Of a DNA stretch of 64,000 bases, positions 1 through 8,969 are shown piece by piece. The number at the start of each line of letters is the position of its first letter. Position 1 is the stretch's first letter. Position numbers and translations under genes: made by a program. Location of the stretch: NCBI GenBank assembly GCA_965263485.1, contig CBDHHO010000001.1:62001-126000 (forward strand). Direction: 5' to 3'. Under the pieces are notes generated by a model, which ran no database searches, was not told where the DNA came from, and saw only the letters and a program-made list of their open reading frames with translations. This stretch comes from Haliotispira sp965263485. Lineage in GTDB: Bacteria > Spirochaetota > Spirochaetia > SP-2023.

Positions 1-42
1 GATAGATTTAATTTTCGTCAGAAATTAGAATCTACGTCTATA

Positions 43-423
43 ATGTTTATGGTATATGGTTTAATGATAGAAATAATTATAGGACTATTTATAGGATTTT
101 TTGCGGGAGTTACTACGGGAGCTGTACGAGGGCCCCTGCGTGGAATTCTTGCTGGGGTCTTAGCAGGATCCCTCGCAGGATTTCTGCCTATTGTAGCAAT
201 AGCTCTTATGAGTTATACAAATAATCTGTATATTTATATATTATTAAATATCGCACTTATGTCATTAGTTATAATAAATATAAGAATTACAAATATAAAG
301 GGTAAAGAAGAGAGATTAAAATTATATGAAGATAAATATCTGATTTTGAATGCAATATACCTGTATATACAGATATATATATCAATAATGTTCTTATGGG
401 GAATTTATCTTTTTTATTTTTAA
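43..423 (+). CDS. Small polytopic membrane protein, putative immunity protein
   Basis: This 126-aa protein is almost entirely hydrophobic. Residues ~8-50 are rich in Gly and Ala spaced like a glycine zipper, and two further hydrophobic segments follow (~52-80 and ~100-125) around a short basic loop. It is AT-rich, unlike the GC-rich toxin-core DNA that resumes near 520, and it sits where every other cassette carries its small membrane partner gene. The matching toxin tip would lie left of the window. I infer an inner-membrane immunity protein from context; no family was recognised. Met codons at 43, 49 and 64 are all possible starts. Confidence 0.6.
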   Translation: MFMVYGLMIEIIIGLFIGFFAGVTTGAVRGPLRGILAGVLAGSLAGFLPIVAIALMSYTNNLYIYILLNIALMSLVIINIRITNIKGKEERLKLYEDKYLILNAIYLYIQIYISIMFLWGIYLFYF

Positions 424-513
424 CCCGGGTTATTTGCCTTAGTCGAAAATGATACATTTTGAATTGCAAGCACGAGGTGATTATATGATTCCAGATTTAC
501 AAAACGTTCTCTG

Positions 514-1446
514 GTGAGCATAGATGCCATAAGTAGAGAAGCCCAAGCCCGAGGCGGTAATTTTGGGGATTTTGTCAAACACACGGGAGAAAAAGTCGGA
601 AATAAAGTCAAACAAGGCTGGGAATGGTTAGAAAAGAGCGAATTAGGGCAATGGTTCAAAGCACATGCTCAAAATATGAAACGGCACTATAAAAAGAGGA
701 TAGAGCCTGCTGTAGACTTTGTGGAAAGGAATGAAATTGGGGTAAAACAGGCCGACGTTACTCTTAACGAAGAAGGCATACCTGATTCTCTGGATGTGAA
801 GGTTGGTACCCCCAGTCCGCTGGAAAAGTGGAATAAAGCATTGGGGGAAGCCTCTGGTGCATTTAATGATAAGGCTTTTGTGAAAATTCCTGTAGGGGAA
901 CACGCCTTAAAAGCGGGTGGGAAGCTCAACCCTGAGTTGTCTAGTGATGTAAATCATTTGATGGATACCCTGACTTTGACAATGGGGGCATCGGTTTATA
1001 CTGAATTTATTACAGCTGATGGATTACTAAGTTCTAATCTCTCTGCCATTTGGAATAAGTTATTGCTATTCAGGAATACGTCTAATGGCTTGATCCCCAG
1101 CATCAACACTCAGCTAGATTCAGTGAATTTGGGTGTCAATTGGCAACTAGCTAATCCTTTTAGACTTAACGCCAATGCAAATTATGATTTTAATAATTCA
1201 AAAGTCAATTTAAGTATTCGTGGGAATTATCAGAATGGACATTTCTATGCCAGTGGGGGTGTTGGTATGAGTGTGCATAATGCTCAAGTTAGCCCGGTGC
1301 TGGGATTGGGTGCTGGGATAAATTTCCCAGGACTGGGGAGTCGTTTGGGTATAGAGGGAGCTTTAACTTGGAACCTGCAGAATCAAGAATTCACCCCATC
1401 TCTGGGTTTTCTATATGATATAGCTGGAATATTTTCCAATTATTAA
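514..1446 (+). CDS. Toxin cassette: class C core fragment with beta-rich tip (T1)
   Basis: This is a 310-aa C-terminal piece of the shared toxin protein. Homology to the larger copies at 15118 and 18209 begins at 'IDAISREAQARGG' (residue ~3), so the GTG start at 514 is probably an accident of truncation. A charged linker of ~100 residues follows ('KQGWEWLEKS', 'KKRIEPAVDFVERNE'). The last ~150 residues are a run of alternating Gly/aromatic strands ending in Tyr ('NLGVNWQLANPF', 'SIRGNYQNGHFYASGG'), which looks like beta-barrel or beta-helix sequence. The paralogous tip is at 18500-19142. The next gene, 24 bp downstream, encodes a secreted helical protein that accompanies this tip type every time. 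Confidence 0.65.
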   Translation: MSIDAISREAQARGGNFGDFVKHTGEKVGNKVKQGWEWLEKSELGQWFKAHAQNMKRHYKKRIEPAVDFVERNEIGVKQADVTLNEEGIPDSLDVKVGTPSPLEKWNKALGEASGAFNDKAFVKIPVGEHALKAGGKLNPELSSDVNHLMDTLTLTMGASVYTEFITADGLLSSNLSAIWNKLLLFRNTSNGLIPSINTQLDSVNLGVNWQLANPFRLNANANYDFNNSKVNLSIRGNYQNGHFYASGGVGMSVHNAQVSPVLGLGAGINFPGLGSRLGIEGALTWNLQNQEFTPSLGFLYDIAGIFSNY

Positions 1447-1470
1447 GATCAGAGTAAAGGAGAGAATAAC

Positions 1471-3033
1471 ATGAAGAAGATATTCATATTCACTATATTT
1501 ATTTTAATATTACCTAATCTATACGCTCAAAACAGAGATGGGTTGTATACAAAGGAAACAATAGAAAAATTACTCAATGAAGGGGGATTTAGTGAAAACT
1601 GGAAGAGCATACTATTAAGTGTGGCAGAAAATATTGATACGGGTAATTTAATACCAATAGGAGATATAAAAGACAAGATTATTCAGAATAAAATAAATTT
1701 TAATACTCCAAATGAAGCTGTATTATACGGAGCATTGTCTATATTATATTCTCTATATAGTTATAATCCGGTTGTAGGAGTACTATTATACAATATTGTG
1801 CCTTCATCTGATAATTTTAACAAAGCAAGTGAAAGAATCAGAGCTTTCTACGCTCAAATTGGAATTTTGTCTTCATTCCTGTTGCAATGGGAGGACCTAT
1901 TCTCCAAAGAGTGGATTAAGAAAATTGCTGCTAATAATTCCTATTTTCACTCTACATTAAAGGATTATAAAACCTATGATACCCTATATAGTGAAATGTA
2001 TGAACTAATGGATCAGACTGACGAAAATCTGTCAAATATTCTTCCAGCTCAGAAAAAATTGTATACCAGAAACCAGAAAAATAAAATAATTACAAGAGGT
2101 AGAAATGTTATTAAAAAAACTTACGGGGATTTGGTACAAAAATATCCTTTTTCTCCCTTACCACATTTGATTTACTTTCAAGCCTTACAATTTTGGGCAC
2201 GATGGCAAGGTGGTATTTATCTGGAGTATAAAAATCCAATAGACAACTTGAAGTATGAAAATATTAACAGGGATTCAAAAATAGAAATACAGAGAGCATT
2301 TGATATAAAAGAAATCCCTTTAACAATGTTCTATCAAGTAGCAAATATGAATAATAAAGGGAATGTTATTGAGATGTACCGAAAATGGTTGGAGCAATTC
2401 GATCCCAATAACCTTTTTGCTATGGGGATCTTAATTTCAGAATTGTCTCAAGAAGGCAGGTTCATAGAGGCAGAAGCAAGAATCAAGACAGCTCAAAATT
2501 CCCTGTCATTAGTTCCAATTGGACCTGACCAAGAAGCAATGTCTTATTATTTCGCATCAATCAATTTTGCAGAAATGACATTGGCTCTTTATAAGGAAGA
2601 TTATCAAAGACTGGCAGCTATTACTCCTAAGACTATAGAACTTAGTCAGGATTTGCCAATTATACTAAGGAAAATTGCGGGAACGTTTTCTAATATTACT
2701 TTTATGCAAAAAGCAGGAAAACAAGTTGGAGCAAAGTTTTATCTCGATAATTTTATACAAGGAGGCTACAAAGCGGCTAAAAGGATTACTGAGATATACC
2801 CTGAATCTGACTATCTGGCAGCAGATATTTTTAACCTGTCTTTTTATGAATTTATGCGCCTCGATGAATCTGATGTTGCCTATCAGGAACTTGTTAAGAT
2901 TGCTGAAAATAAATTATCTATGGGTAAGAATACAGCTAATCAAGTAAAAGATTTATATTACCGAATTGTTAAATATTATACTCCTCCGGGGGGAGTGCCT
3001 GAGGATGTCAAAAAATATTTCGGTGTGGAATAA
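1471..3033 (+). CDS. Secreted helical-repeat (TPR-like) partner of T1 tips, copy 1
   Basis: This 520-aa protein has a clear N-terminal signal peptide (Lys-Lys, then a hydrophobic core, then 'LYAQ' near residue 20) and a good Shine-Dalgarno (AAAGGAGAG) before the ATG. The rest is predicted all-helical with TPR-like spacing; for example 'FIEAEARIKTAQNSL' sits near residue 330. No catalytic motif is visible. Paralogues lie at 19163-20731 and 29985-31532, all directly behind a T1 tip or its relic. The three differ in their N-terminal two thirds but are almost identical over the last ~110 residues. A periplasmic or surface partner (immunity, chaperone or accessory) is inferred from this linkage. 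Confidence 0.75.
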   Translation: MKKIFIFTIFILILPNLYAQNRDGLYTKETIEKLLNEGGFSENWKSILLSVAENIDTGNLIPIGDIKDKIIQNKINFNTPNEAVLYGALSILYSLYSYNPVVGVLLYNIVPSSDNFNKASERIRAFYAQIGILSSFLLQWEDLFSKEWIKKIAANNSYFHSTLKDYKTYDTLYSEMYELMDQTDENLSNILPAQKKLYTRNQKNKIITRGRNVIKKTYGDLVQKYPFSPLPHLIYFQALQFWARWQGGIYLEYKNPIDNLKYENINRDSKIEIQRAFDIKEIPLTMFYQVANMNNKGNVIEMYRKWLEQFDPNNLFAMGILISELSQEGRFIEAEARIKTAQNSLSLVPIGPDQEAMSYYFASINFAEMTLALYKEDYQRLAAITPKTIELSQDLPIILRKIAGTFSNITFMQKAGKQVGAKFYLDNFIQGGYKAAKRITEIYPESDYLAADIFNLSFYEFMRLDESDVAYQELVKIAENKLSMGKNTANQVKDLYYRIVKYYTPPGGVPEDVKKYFGVE

Positions 3034-3051
3034 TAAGAGACCCTGACAGAC

Positions 3052-4917
3052 ATGGCCAGCACATTCGCCGGAGCGGTAGCCACCGGGGGCATCGCCACCA
3101 AACGCCGGAAACTCGGGGCCGAAAAAGCCACCATTTTCAGCGCGAACTCCGGGGCCGGGCTCGGGGATACCAAACTGGTCGGGGATATGAGCCGGGCCCA
3201 GAGCTGGAACGGCGGACTGCTGAGCTACCTCGCCCGACAAGCGGCGCGGGGAGCGGCACTCGGCAGGGCCCAAACGCTGGACGGTGTGGCCATCGGGCAA
3301 ATGCTGGGGAACGGGTTCTACAATATCGGCATGGCCAGTGCTGCCTACCGCAAGCTGGACAGCAGCCTCGACCGCGCCGAAGAATGGGCCAAAAGACAGG
3401 GCGGCGCAGACGTGGGAGACATAGTGGACCAGCAATTTTATCTGGAAAGCTCCATTACCTCGGGACGCTACAGCGGGAGCACCTTGAAGATGCTCCAAGA
3501 CATGAGGGGGCAAAGGCTGCGCTTTGCCAGTCGGGGCAGCGCAGTCGGCGCGGACGGCGAAACGCTGGCCCGGGGCTTCACCGCAGCAGATGGCAGGCGC
3601 TATCTGAGCACAGATCAGAAAGGCAGTCTGCAACAGCAACTCGCAGGCTTGGTCACGCGAGCGCATGAGCGCGAGCGCAACGGCCTCAAAGACGGGGCTT
3701 GGGGCCAGACCGTTGAAGGATTCCGGGCGGTAGTGACCCACGCGGGCATGGGCTCGATGCTGGACGGGCAGTTTGGCAGCATATACGGCCGAAGTTGGCA
3801 GAGCCCCCTGCTGCGGGATGAAATATCGTCATACAGGCGGGGCGATATGCGGGCTCTGCTGGGTTCTACGGTGAATAATTATGATCACAGTGGAGAAAAC
3901 TGGAAAATCGTCGACGGCAAAATAACCGATGACGGAAACTTCAACTTATACGCCGAAGACGGCAGCCTGATACTCAGTGAATCGCAGCTCAATAATCTTT
4001 TGAAAACATCACATGGAAGATATATACTGAATAAAACCATCCAGGAACACGGAGGAAGTGAGAGCCAGGAAGTACTGTACCTGATGCAGGAAGGCAACCA
4101 GCGCATGAGAGAGGACGTAACCCAGGACAACAGCCCACTGGGAAAGGCCTTACAAGCGGCCTACGCCGATGGAGAAATGAGCTATCAAGAGGCCCGGAAC
4201 ATTCTAAAAAACCACCGGGATGCCCTGAACGAAGAAAGCATTATCAAAAACACCGGAGTCCACTGGGGCCTGCGCACGGTATTAAATAACAATGATCAGC
4301 TCCGAGCTATGCAATCTGAGATATTCCGCCAGTTATACGGGGATACCCCAATAGATGAGCGCACTATTGCGAATGCCGCAAAAGAAATTACTCTTAATAT
4401 TAATGGGGCTGATGTTAAGTTTACAAAACAATCCGAAAAGGGAACAGCATATCATAACCCGGAAGAGAATGTGAAACTGGTGGGTGATGATGGGACGGAG
4501 ATTGTCATTAATCGAAATAATGGAAAGCTTGAAATGCTTCCCAGATACCGGGGGACATTTAATTTTGATCCATCTCCCTTCAATTTAAATCCATTTAAAG
4601 GCATATTAAATCTTAGTCTCAACATGATAAATCCATTCTATAAAGACCATGGAGACTTGGATATGTTGCCTTATTATGTATTAGGCAATGATCGTTTAGA
4701 TTCTACATCTGTAGGACAAAGGTATAGTCCCAAGCAAAACTATGATGCATTTGGCCAAAGTCCTGGGTACATGCCACTTTTATTCCCCATAGGCAAACAT
4801 GTCAATTTTATATATCCTAGTAGTGCTAAAAATAAATATCAGATATATAGAAGGGATAAGGAGTATAAATATTATTCAGGAGACTACTATGATGGATATG
4901 ACTCGATTTATTGGTAA
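3052..4917 (+). CDS. Toxin cassette: class B core with T2 tip
   Basis: This is a 621-aa cassette. It opens with a segment found only here ('MASTFAGAVATGG', residues 1-60), then joins the shared anchor 'RGAALGRAQTLDG' (residue ~68) and the class B module ('VAIGQMLGNGFYNIGM', 'RAEEWAKRQGGADVGD') shared with 27509-29164 and 41884-43545. From residue ~285 to 510 it matches 41884-43545 nearly perfectly. The tip carries the conserved block 'NPFYKDHGDLDMLPYY' and 'GNDRLDSTSVGQRY' and ends in an allele-specific tail of ~55 residues. Base composition drops from GC-rich to AT-rich near 4380. No enzyme motif was recognised. Confidence 0.7.
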   Translation: MASTFAGAVATGGIATKRRKLGAEKATIFSANSGAGLGDTKLVGDMSRAQSWNGGLLSYLARQAARGAALGRAQTLDGVAIGQMLGNGFYNIGMASAAYRKLDSSLDRAEEWAKRQGGADVGDIVDQQFYLESSITSGRYSGSTLKMLQDMRGQRLRFASRGSAVGADGETLARGFTAADGRRYLSTDQKGSLQQQLAGLVTRAHERERNGLKDGAWGQTVEGFRAVVTHAGMGSMLDGQFGSIYGRSWQSPLLRDEISSYRRGDMRALLGSTVNNYDHSGENWKIVDGKITDDGNFNLYAEDGSLILSESQLNNLLKTSHGRYILNKTIQEHGGSESQEVLYLMQEGNQRMREDVTQDNSPLGKALQAAYADGEMSYQEARNILKNHRDALNEESIIKNTGVHWGLRTVLNNNDQLRAMQSEIFRQLYGDTPIDERTIANAAKEITLNINGADVKFTKQSEKGTAYHNPEENVKLVGDDGTEIVINRNNGKLEMLPRYRGTFNFDPSPFNLNPFKGILNLSLNMINPFYKDHGDLDMLPYYVLGNDRLDSTSVGQRYSPKQNYDAFGQSPGYMPLLFPIGKHVNFIYPSSAKNKYQIYRRDKEYKYYSGDYYDGYDSIYW

Positions 4918-4951
4918 GGTTATTTTCCTGAATATAATTCTATTAATATAA
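4892..4951 (+). pseudogene. Relic of a T2-type immunity gene start
   Basis: ATG at 4892 opens a 19-codon frame that overlaps the toxin stop. It reads 'TRFIGKVIFLNIIL' and then meets TAA at 4949. The same opening begins the complete T2 immunity genes at 5850, 27063 and 43532 ('FIGKIIFLNI'). The original partner has therefore been cut away and replaced by the unrelated gene at 5010. Confidence 0.6.
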
Positions 4952-5009
4952 TTGCAGAAAATGTCAAAGTCATTTTCTGCTAATCTAATGTGTTTATAGG
5001 AGCTGAAAA

Positions 5010-5528
5010 ATGAATAAAATTACCTCAGAATGCAATATATGTTTTCCAATTAAAATATTTTTATTCTTCTTTTGTTTGTTATTTTCTTTAGGATTAAATA
5101 TGTTTTTATTATTTTATAATTTTATAGATAGGACTCTTATATTTATTTTGTATTATATCTTCGTAGGTGTAAGTGTAATTTTGATAGTCAGAATTATAGT
5201 TAATACAATAGTTGGGTCAATATTAAGCATAATATCAATAATATTAATGTTTTCTCCTTTTTTATTTTATAATTTAAACTCTCTTATTGCAAATACATTT
5301 TTTGATTTTAAAGAAAATTTATGGATTTTATCGATTTTATGGATTTTCGCGTATTTGGGCATTATTTATATTTTATTAAATAAAATATATAAATATGTTA
5401 TAGATAAAGGAAGGTTAAATAAAAGAAAAGCTATATTTCTATATAAAATATTGAATATAAATATTTATATACATATAGTATTTTTCACTTTTCCAAGTTT
5501 TATAATTTTAACTATAGGGGACGTTTAA
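5010..5528 (+). CDS. Polytopic membrane protein, putative immunity protein
   Basis: This 172-aa, very AT-rich and strongly hydrophobic protein has about five candidate membrane segments. A Shine-Dalgarno (TAGGAGC) lies 8 nt before the ATG. Its last codons (ATA GGG GAC GTT TAA) run into DNA homologous to the T2 tip (frame 'GTFNFD' starting at 5518), so its end is a recombination joint and it may have lost a native C-terminus. Immunity function is inferred from position behind the T2 toxin at 3052-4917, where it replaces the relic at 4892. Confidence 0.6.
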   Translation: MNKITSECNICFPIKIFLFFFCLLFSLGLNMFLLFYNFIDRTLIFILYYIFVGVSVILIVRIIVNTIVGSILSIISIILMFSPFLFYNLNSLIANTFFDFKENLWILSILWIFAYLGIIYILLNKIYKYVIDKGRLNKRKAIFLYKILNINIYIHIVFFTFPSFIILTIGDV

Positions 5529-5817
5529 TTTTGATTCATCTACTGAATGGTCTTGGCCTCCAAAGAAGTCTGGGCGGAACATGATAAATCCATTCTATAA
5601 AGACCATGGAGACTTGGATATGTTGCCTTATTATGTATTGGGTAATGATCGTTTGGATTCTACATCAGTAGGGCAAAGGTATAGCTCAAAGCAAGATTAT
5701 GATAAATTTATTCAAGAGCCTGGGTTTATGCCATTGCTATTCCCTATATATAAATACGAAGATTATATATATCCTGCTGCATCTAAAAAGAAATATCAGG
5801 GATATATAGTATTATGA
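5518..5817 (+). pseudogene. Relic of a T2 toxin tip
   Basis: The frame is open from 5518, just after an in-frame TAG, and encodes 'GTFNFDSSTEWSWPP' followed by the T2 block 'NPFYKDHGDLDMLPYY' and a tail that differs from the other two T2 alleles ('FIQEPGFMPLLFPIYKYED'). Everything upstream of the tip is missing. It retains its own immunity gene at 5850. An ATG at 5581 could in principle allow translation of the last 78 residues. Confidence 0.7.
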
Positions 5818-5849
5818 TGAAATAGATAGAAAGGCGATGATGCCTGGTC

Positions 5850-6347
5850 ATGAGGTTTTCTATGGTTTTCAAATTTATTGGTAAGATTATTTTCCTGAAT
5901 ATAGTACCTTTTTTACTATACGTATCTGTGATGTTTACAATAGTATATATTACTGATAAATATAGGCATGATTTTACTTATATTATGGGGATAATTACAG
6001 GGATAATTATAGGGATAAATACAGGGATAATTATAGGGATAACTACAGGGATAATTACAGGGATATTTATAGGTATAATTACAGGACAAGATCCGATGGC
6101 TCTTAATTTTATGTTTGATTCTATTACTTCAGAACTTTATCAATTAAATCTACTAACATTTTTTATGTTTTTATTATTGTTACTGTCTTTTATGTATAAT
6201 AATTATAGAATTAGAAACAGTTCCAGTAAAAAAATAAGAAAAAAATATTTAATCTTATTAATTGCTATGCATAATGGAGTGTATTGGTATTCTTTTTTCT
6301 ATGTATTTATAATATGGTTTGTAATACCTCAATTTAGAGGGCTATGA
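5850..6347 (+). CDS. T2-family immunity protein with glycine-zipper repeat
   Basis: This 165-aa membrane protein opens with the family signature 'FKFIGKIIFLNIVPF'. A membrane segment of repeated Gly-Ile-Ile-Thr/Ile units follows at residues ~48-76, encoded by an imperfect tandem DNA repeat at about 5985-6086. A further hydrophobic pair and the family end 'AMHNGVYWYSFFYVF' complete it. Homologues are at 27063-27527 and 43532-44002. It directly follows a T2 tip, as the 43532 copy does. I infer an inner-membrane immunity protein. Alternative ATG starts lie at 5862 and upstream in a weakly supported region. Confidence 0.7.
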   Translation: MRFSMVFKFIGKIIFLNIVPFLLYVSVMFTIVYITDKYRHDFTYIMGIITGIIIGINTGIIIGITTGIITGIFIGIITGQDPMALNFMFDSITSELYQLNLLTFFMFLLLLLSFMYNNYRIRNSSSKKIRKKYLILLIAMHNGVYWYSFFYVFIIWFVIPQFRGL

Positions 6348-6360
6348 TACAACGGCAGGG

Positions 6361-6451
6361 GCAGGAAGGCAACCAGCGCATGAGAGAGGACGTAACCCAG
6401 GACAACAGCCCACTGGGAAAGGCCTTACAAGCGGCCTACGCCGATGGAGAA
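6361..6451 (+). pseudogene. Class B core fragment joined out of frame to an upstream core segment
   Basis: These ~91 bp match class B toxin DNA at about 4087-4177 ('EGNQRMREDVTQDNSP'). At TGGAGAAA the sequence switches to the much earlier core segment that begins 'KVGKAIFSEIAAEE'. The two source frames are not in register across the joint, so translation from upstream is lost. The ATG at 6444 inside the joint restores the core frame. Confidence 0.75.
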
Positions 6452-8969
6452 AGTGGGCAAGGCGATATTCAGCGAAATAGCAGCAGAAGAAGTCAACTGG
6501 ATTGCGGGGAAAAAGAAAAGCGACTGGGGGGGAGGCTTTGCGCGGTGGACCCGGGACAAAGAAGAGGCCAAGCTCTCGGGAAAAGCGAGAAAGAAAGCAA
6601 AATGGGCCTACTACCGGGCCCTAGAGAGCGACTGGGAGAGCAACGGACTATTTGAGAAGAGCGGTGCGGGCGAGACCGGGCGGCTTACCCGGGAGCTGCT
6701 GCGCTACCAGATGATCCATGGCTTTGGGAATTCCCAGTTCGGCCTGAGCCCGAAGGAACGGGATCTGTGGCAGGCCGGGGAACACGACCTGATCCAGCCG
6801 CTGAGGCTGGGCTTCATCGAACAAATTGCGCACTCGATTATCATTACCGTGGGGACAATGGGAATCGGCACCGCACTCAGCGCAGTCGATGCAATCAGCA
6901 AATTCGGAGCCACCGCTCTGACGACACTGGCGGGAACCGGCATGCAGGTTGGGGCCTCGTTTGTGAGCAGCGGCAGCAATCTGTGGGGGGGGGCCGACCC
7001 CTACCTTGAGGGGCAGAAATTGGCCAGCGCGCTGAGCAAGAGCGTTATCGCGGGAGGTCTGGGAGTTCTGAGTGCGGGGGCCGGGGAGATTTTAGGCGAA
7101 GGTCTGGTGGGCAAAGTGCTGGTTGACGGGGGCCTGGCGGCGGGGCGTTCGATGATAGGCGGGGCGTTGAGCAGTGCGGTCCTGGGCGAGGCGCTGGACG
7201 GCAAGGGTCTGTTACTCAATGCAGCATTTGCGGGCCTTGGGGGAGGAATTGCGTCCGGTCTGGGGCAGATTGATGGTCTGGGCTCGCTGGGGGAGGATAT
7301 GCTCAACTCGGGGGTCCACTTTGGTTTAGACACCGGCAAGGCGGCGTTGATGGCACTGGACGGGGACGGTAATTTTGACGATACTCAGTTTCTGGCGGAT
7401 TGGGGGGGCAGTTTTGCCGGCAATGGTTTCAGCGCGCTGGGCAGTTTGGCCAGTTATGGAGTTCGAGGCGGACTGAACGACTACAGCAACCAGCGGGCCA
7501 GCGACGCGGCAGAGAAGATGAAGGAGAGCTATACCGCAACGCAGAGTCTCTCAAAAACCGGACTGAGCGATGACTTGATGGATCGTCTGGGCGGAGTGGG
7601 AGGAATCTTCGACAGCTTCGGGCTGCTTACGGAAAGCATGGTGCGCGGAGCGGCACTCGGCCGGGCCCAAACGATGGACGGCACAGGCTTTGGGGTAGGG
7701 CTTGGCCGGAGTATCGGGGGATTTGTGGCTGTGGGGCAGAGTGTGGACAGCATCGACAGTACGGCCAGGCTCTACGAGAACGGGAGAATCATCAAAGGCT
7801 ACCAGGCAGGCCCCAACGCGGTAGACGGGAGTTATCAGGCCATGCTGAACGCTTACAGCAACGCCAAATACAACAGGCAAATGCGCCCCGCTGACCGAGC
7901 CGCCCTGCGTGAGCAACTGGAGCGGAAGATGGTGTTTACTGACCGTATTCAGTTTCGCGATAAAAACAGCAATAATGTCCATTACAAAGCCTTTACTACT
8001 GAAAACAATGGCGAAGCCCTCAGTGTTTTCAATGCAAACTTGCTGAACAACGACATCGGCAAGCAACTCGACATTGCCACAGTACTGCAGCACGAGGGCT
8101 ATCGAAATGGCCGCAATAGCCGGGGACCACCCAGTGGTGCTGATTTAGCCGAAACTCGCAGAGCGGTGGAAGCACATTGGATGTATCAGAAACTACTCTC
8201 GGAAGGTCGCCACGGCAAATCCTACGTAGATGCCTTGGATAAAGACAGCTACAACGACTATCAGAAAGGCCAGAATTATTTGGCCGGACGCACCAGTGAG
8301 GAGGAAGCACATCGGTATATAGATGGGAATTATAGCAGCAAAATAGATGCTTGGGGCGAAAGCACATGGGATGCTATCTCCTTGGGGACTGGCATTGGTT
8401 CACTAATATATAATGTCAAAAACGGGAATTACGGTAGAGCCGCACTTGATGCCGTAGGCGCTTTGGCAGACGGTGCAGCGCTAGTTTTGCCTCTAGTCCC
8501 TGGCGGTGCAGGAATAGCGATCAAAGCTGCACGTGGCGTTGGTGCGGCTGCTGGGGTCACAGATGGTACTTTAAACATTAAAGATGGCATTGAAAACAAA
8601 GAACCAATAGCAACTGCACTTGGAACTTTACAAACCGTATCTGGTCTCAAACAGTTTAAAGGTCTAAGAACTGATAATGTTGGCGAATGGTCAAATCCAT
8701 CTCGATTGTCAAAACATGTGAAAGATCATGGGTGGCAATTTAGATCCACTAGTGCAAAGGATTATACAAATAAAGCCCGTAAATTTTATAAAGAAGCGAT
8801 TCAAAACGACTATCGAATTAAAGTCGATAAAAATGGAGTTACTCGTATATATGACCCAGAAACGAATACATTTGGATCTTATGATAAGAATGGTCAGATA
8901 AAGACATTTTTTAAGCCAGATAAAGGGAAATTTTATTGGACTTCACAATCTGGAGAAGTCCTACCATGA
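6444..8969 (+). CDS. Toxin cassette: long core with BECR-like RNase-type tip (T6)
   Basis: This is an 841-aa cassette. It enters the core at 'KVGKAIFSEIAAEEVNW', then has the Gly/Ala-rich hydrophobic stretch (~residues 130-290), the class A module with the anchor 'ALGRAQTMDG' (~405) and the 'TVLQHEGYRNG' segment (~555). Next comes a pre-tip region shared with 40037-41398 ('LPLVPGGAGIAIKAARG'). The last ~95 residues contain 'LSKHVKDHGWQFRS' and 'TRIYDPETNTFGSYDKNG', a pattern I know from C-terminal toxins of the Barnase-EndoU-Colicin-RelE type; this assignment is tentative. It overlaps its partner gene by 4 nt (ATGA). The ATG at 6444 was created at a recombination joint. Confidence 0.75.
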   Translation: MEKVGKAIFSEIAAEEVNWIAGKKKSDWGGGFARWTRDKEEAKLSGKARKKAKWAYYRALESDWESNGLFEKSGAGETGRLTRELLRYQMIHGFGNSQFGLSPKERDLWQAGEHDLIQPLRLGFIEQIAHSIIITVGTMGIGTALSAVDAISKFGATALTTLAGTGMQVGASFVSSGSNLWGGADPYLEGQKLASALSKSVIAGGLGVLSAGAGEILGEGLVGKVLVDGGLAAGRSMIGGALSSAVLGEALDGKGLLLNAAFAGLGGGIASGLGQIDGLGSLGEDMLNSGVHFGLDTGKAALMALDGDGNFDDTQFLADWGGSFAGNGFSALGSLASYGVRGGLNDYSNQRASDAAEKMKESYTATQSLSKTGLSDDLMDRLGGVGGIFDSFGLLTESMVRGAALGRAQTMDGTGFGVGLGRSIGGFVAVGQSVDSIDSTARLYENGRIIKGYQAGPNAVDGSYQAMLNAYSNAKYNRQMRPADRAALREQLERKMVFTDRIQFRDKNSNNVHYKAFTTENNGEALSVFNANLLNNDIGKQLDIATVLQHEGYRNGRNSRGPPSGADLAETRRAVEAHWMYQKLLSEGRHGKSYVDALDKDSYNDYQKGQNYLAGRTSEEEAHRYIDGNYSSKIDAWGESTWDAISLGTGIGSLIYNVKNGNYGRAALDAVGALADGAALVLPLVPGGAGIAIKAARGVGAAAGVTDGTLNIKDGIENKEPIATALGTLQTVSGLKQFKGLRTDNVGEWSNPSRLSKHVKDHGWQFRSTSAKDYTNKARKFYKEAIQNDYRIKVDKNGVTRIYDPETNTFGSYDKNGQIKTFFKPDKGKFYWTSQSGEVLP

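Noticed and set aside
1471..3033. Annotation of the helical partner as a SusD-like or known TPR lipoprotein
   Set aside because: There is a signal peptide but no lipobox Cys and no specific motif. Only generic helical repeats can be supported.
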